DNA of 64,000 nt from Nitzschia sp. DOCU1 (taxonomy: Eukaryota; Bacillariophyta; Bacillariophyceae; Bacillariales; Bacillariaceae). Location of the stretch: contig OX595994.1 of the NCBI GenBank assembly GCA_951394045.1, positions 248,001-312,000 on the forward strand. The letters run 5' to 3'. Of the stretch, positions 62,588-64,000 are shown piece after piece. The translations under genes and the position numbers were made by a program. The notes below the pieces were generated by a model, which searched no databases, was not told the DNA's origin, and saw only the letters and a program-made list of their open reading frames with translations. How positions within the stretch are numbered: the stretch's first letter is position 1; every line of letters starts with the position of its first letter.

Positions 62588-63519
62588 GGTGAGATATTGC
62601 TTGGATTGTTGTTGATCAACAACTCTTCTCTCTCGAATGTGATTGCGATAGGTGAGACAGTGTACCGCGTATCGAAACACAGCCCCTGAACGTTGATGGG
62701 CATCTTTGCAAGCCACGCTAATAAAAGGCGAAGGAAGAATCAACAATCCGAACCAAAGTTCAAGCAAGCCAAAGCTCGGGGGCAATTATTAACGCTACAC
62801 TTCATGCAGTTTCAATACTCTCATGCTTCTTTTATCTTAGAGAATGCTCGATGACCTTGATAAGCCCTTGATTATTTTCATCGGACGTGGTCTCTAGAGT
62901 GCAGTACTGTAGCATCTCGCATCGAGGCGTCCATTAACAAATGTTAATTGCCCTTTGATGATTCTTCAGAACCTTTCTAATTATAGGCAATGATTCTTCG
63001 GATGCCCGATATTGAACGACTTTTCACCCCGTCTATCATACCGGGATTTCATCATCAGCAAGGCCGCAGGACAACTATTCCGTTTCCTTCGACGATGACT
63101 TCTCCGTAACAGACCGCATACAATTGCTATTCCGACTACGACTAATGCTACTACCCTAGAGTTGCTAGCGCTACTAGAGCCCTACTCTAGCTAATAGGGG
63201 TAGATGTCTCAGTGTAATTCTTACATCCCCACTACGCGCGAAGCGTCTACTTCTCCCTAGTAGTATTGGCTGAACTGTGGTTCCTTGCTATCGGTTCCCA
63301 TAAGATAAATCATGCAAATTGCAAGCACCCCCAAGTTCTTGATCTAGCTACCTTGGGTCGACGTTCCAGCAAACGCCTCCTTTGGCTCTCGCAGGAATCA
63401 ACCACACCCTATTCACAGCCGCGGTACAAAATGACATCCATCGCAACAACACGCCCACAGACCAGGATGGATGTGAAAATAACAAGTTTACCAAGAATAG
63501 AGTAGAGCACGGCCCTGTT
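62588..63519. other. Intergenic region upstream of receptor 3
   Basis: 932 bp. Several short CTAG-containing near-palindromes occur around 63155-63200. No gene is supported. Confidence 0.45.
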
Positions 63520-64000
63520 CTATAAAAAGATTCTCAAGATATTGAACATGCAAACTGCCAACAGCGCTTTTCGCCACCACTCTGTCTGGTGTTGCAGGTT
63601 TGCAAAAAATTGCGCGACGCTCAGGATCTTGCCGTGTTCTCCAACAGTTACAGTCCCCAGTTCATGAACGGAGCGGTATAGATATGTCATTGATGCAATA
63701 TTGGAAAGGCTGGTCAATTTTGCAAATAGTGTCCGCCGCCGTCTATGGTCAACTTCGTCCGGACTGTCGCCGTCCTCGTCCTCGTCCTCCTCCGGTGCTT
63801 CCTCCTCCTGCTTTGTTTGTAATTGATGCAATTCATCCACAACAAGCCCCTCGACGTGGTCCAATTGAAGACTAGAAAGGTCAAAGGTAAGACTGGATCC
63901 ATGCTCACGGCCTTTGGCTGCATCTTCGTAGCCCATATTGTAGAATCGTTCCAACATGGCTTTGTCCACGACTGGTTTCACTACAATTTTCTGTTTCTGT
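63520..64000 (-). CDS. Partial protein with C-terminal membrane helix (N-terminus off window)
   Basis: The minus-strand frame is open from the right edge to TAG at 63520, with no clear ATG start inside the window. Visible parts are 'MLERFYNMGYEDAAKGREHG', an acidic stretch (EEEAPEEDEDEDGDSPDE) and a C-terminal hydrophobic helix (ALLAVCMFNILRIFL) ending the protein, as in a tail-anchored or peripheral membrane protein. The family is not recognised. Confidence 0.6.
   Translation of the reverse strand, partial: QKQKIVVKPVVDKAMLERFYNMGYEDAAKGREHGSSLTFDLSSLQLDHVEGLVVDELHQLQTKQEEEAPEEDEDEDGDSPDEVDHRRRRTLFAKLTSLSNIASMTYLYRSVHELGTVTVGEHGKILSVAQFFANLQHQTEWWRKALLAVCMFNILRIFL

Overview
The window looks like nuclear DNA of a diatom, most likely a pennate one similar in style to Phaeodactylum. 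Genes are closely packed (about 28 protein genes in 64 kb), with zero to two short GT-AG introns (roughly 70-135 nt) each. Several predicted products carry diatom-type plastid presequences (a signal peptide ending in an 'SAF/KGF/NSF'-like cleavage site). The content is typical of diatoms: GABA-B-like class C receptors, a thylakoid-lumen protein, a SET-domain Rubisco LSMT-like protein, ribosome-biogenesis genes and mitochondrial ribosome genes. The species call is inference.

Layout. 1-4.8 kb: a partial secreted DUF6174-like gene, a secreted, possibly GPI-anchored protein (copy A) and a lumenal plastid protein followed by an in-frame relic of its own C-terminus. 4.8-18 kb: 6-phosphogluconate dehydrogenase, a zinc-ribbon protein, a plastid SET methyltransferase divergent from a GNAT acetyltransferase, a two-domain ModF-like ATPase divergent from a six-helix membrane protein, mitochondrial ribosomal protein mL46, and a tail-anchored protein. 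18.5-19.2 kb: the decayed remains of a VKOR-thioredoxin gene. 20-23.7 kb: a low-complexity Ser-rich protein and a FAM133-like nuclear protein. 23.8-30.8 kb: two tandem GABA-B-like receptors; a third, intronless one lies at 59.7-62.6 kb. 31.5-37.5 kb: a HIR/SPFH protein, the UTP13/TBL3 rRNA-processing protein and copy B of the secreted protein, 99% identical to copy A 35 kb away.

37.8-50 kb is the most rearranged part. It holds an NTF2-like protein, two AlgH/YqgE-family genes (one with a single domain, one with two), a mitochondrial RsfS/MALSU1 homologue, and a tandem pair of membrane-anchored PstS-like phosphate-binding proteins. The PstS pair arose by a segmental duplication of about 3 kb that also copied, and broke, the start of the RsfS gene. 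A 252-bp duplication then occurred inside the second copy, and the promoter-side sequence was copied a third time in front of the second AlgH gene.

50-64 kb: tRNA-Pro(AGG), an atypical SDR oxidoreductase, an alpha/beta hydrolase, a mitochondrial-carrier-family protein with an N-terminal signal-like sequence, a diatom-type protein of unknown function, a small protein with repeated CX9C motifs, a small plastid membrane protein, the third receptor and a partial membrane protein at the right edge.

The strongest candidate for something undescribed is the tandem PstS-like pair. Each is a complete bacterial-type phosphate-binding domain with its ligand residues kept, joined to a coiled coil, one transmembrane helix and a short basic tail. 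No ABC-transporter permease gene is nearby. This suggests a surface phosphate receptor or capture protein.
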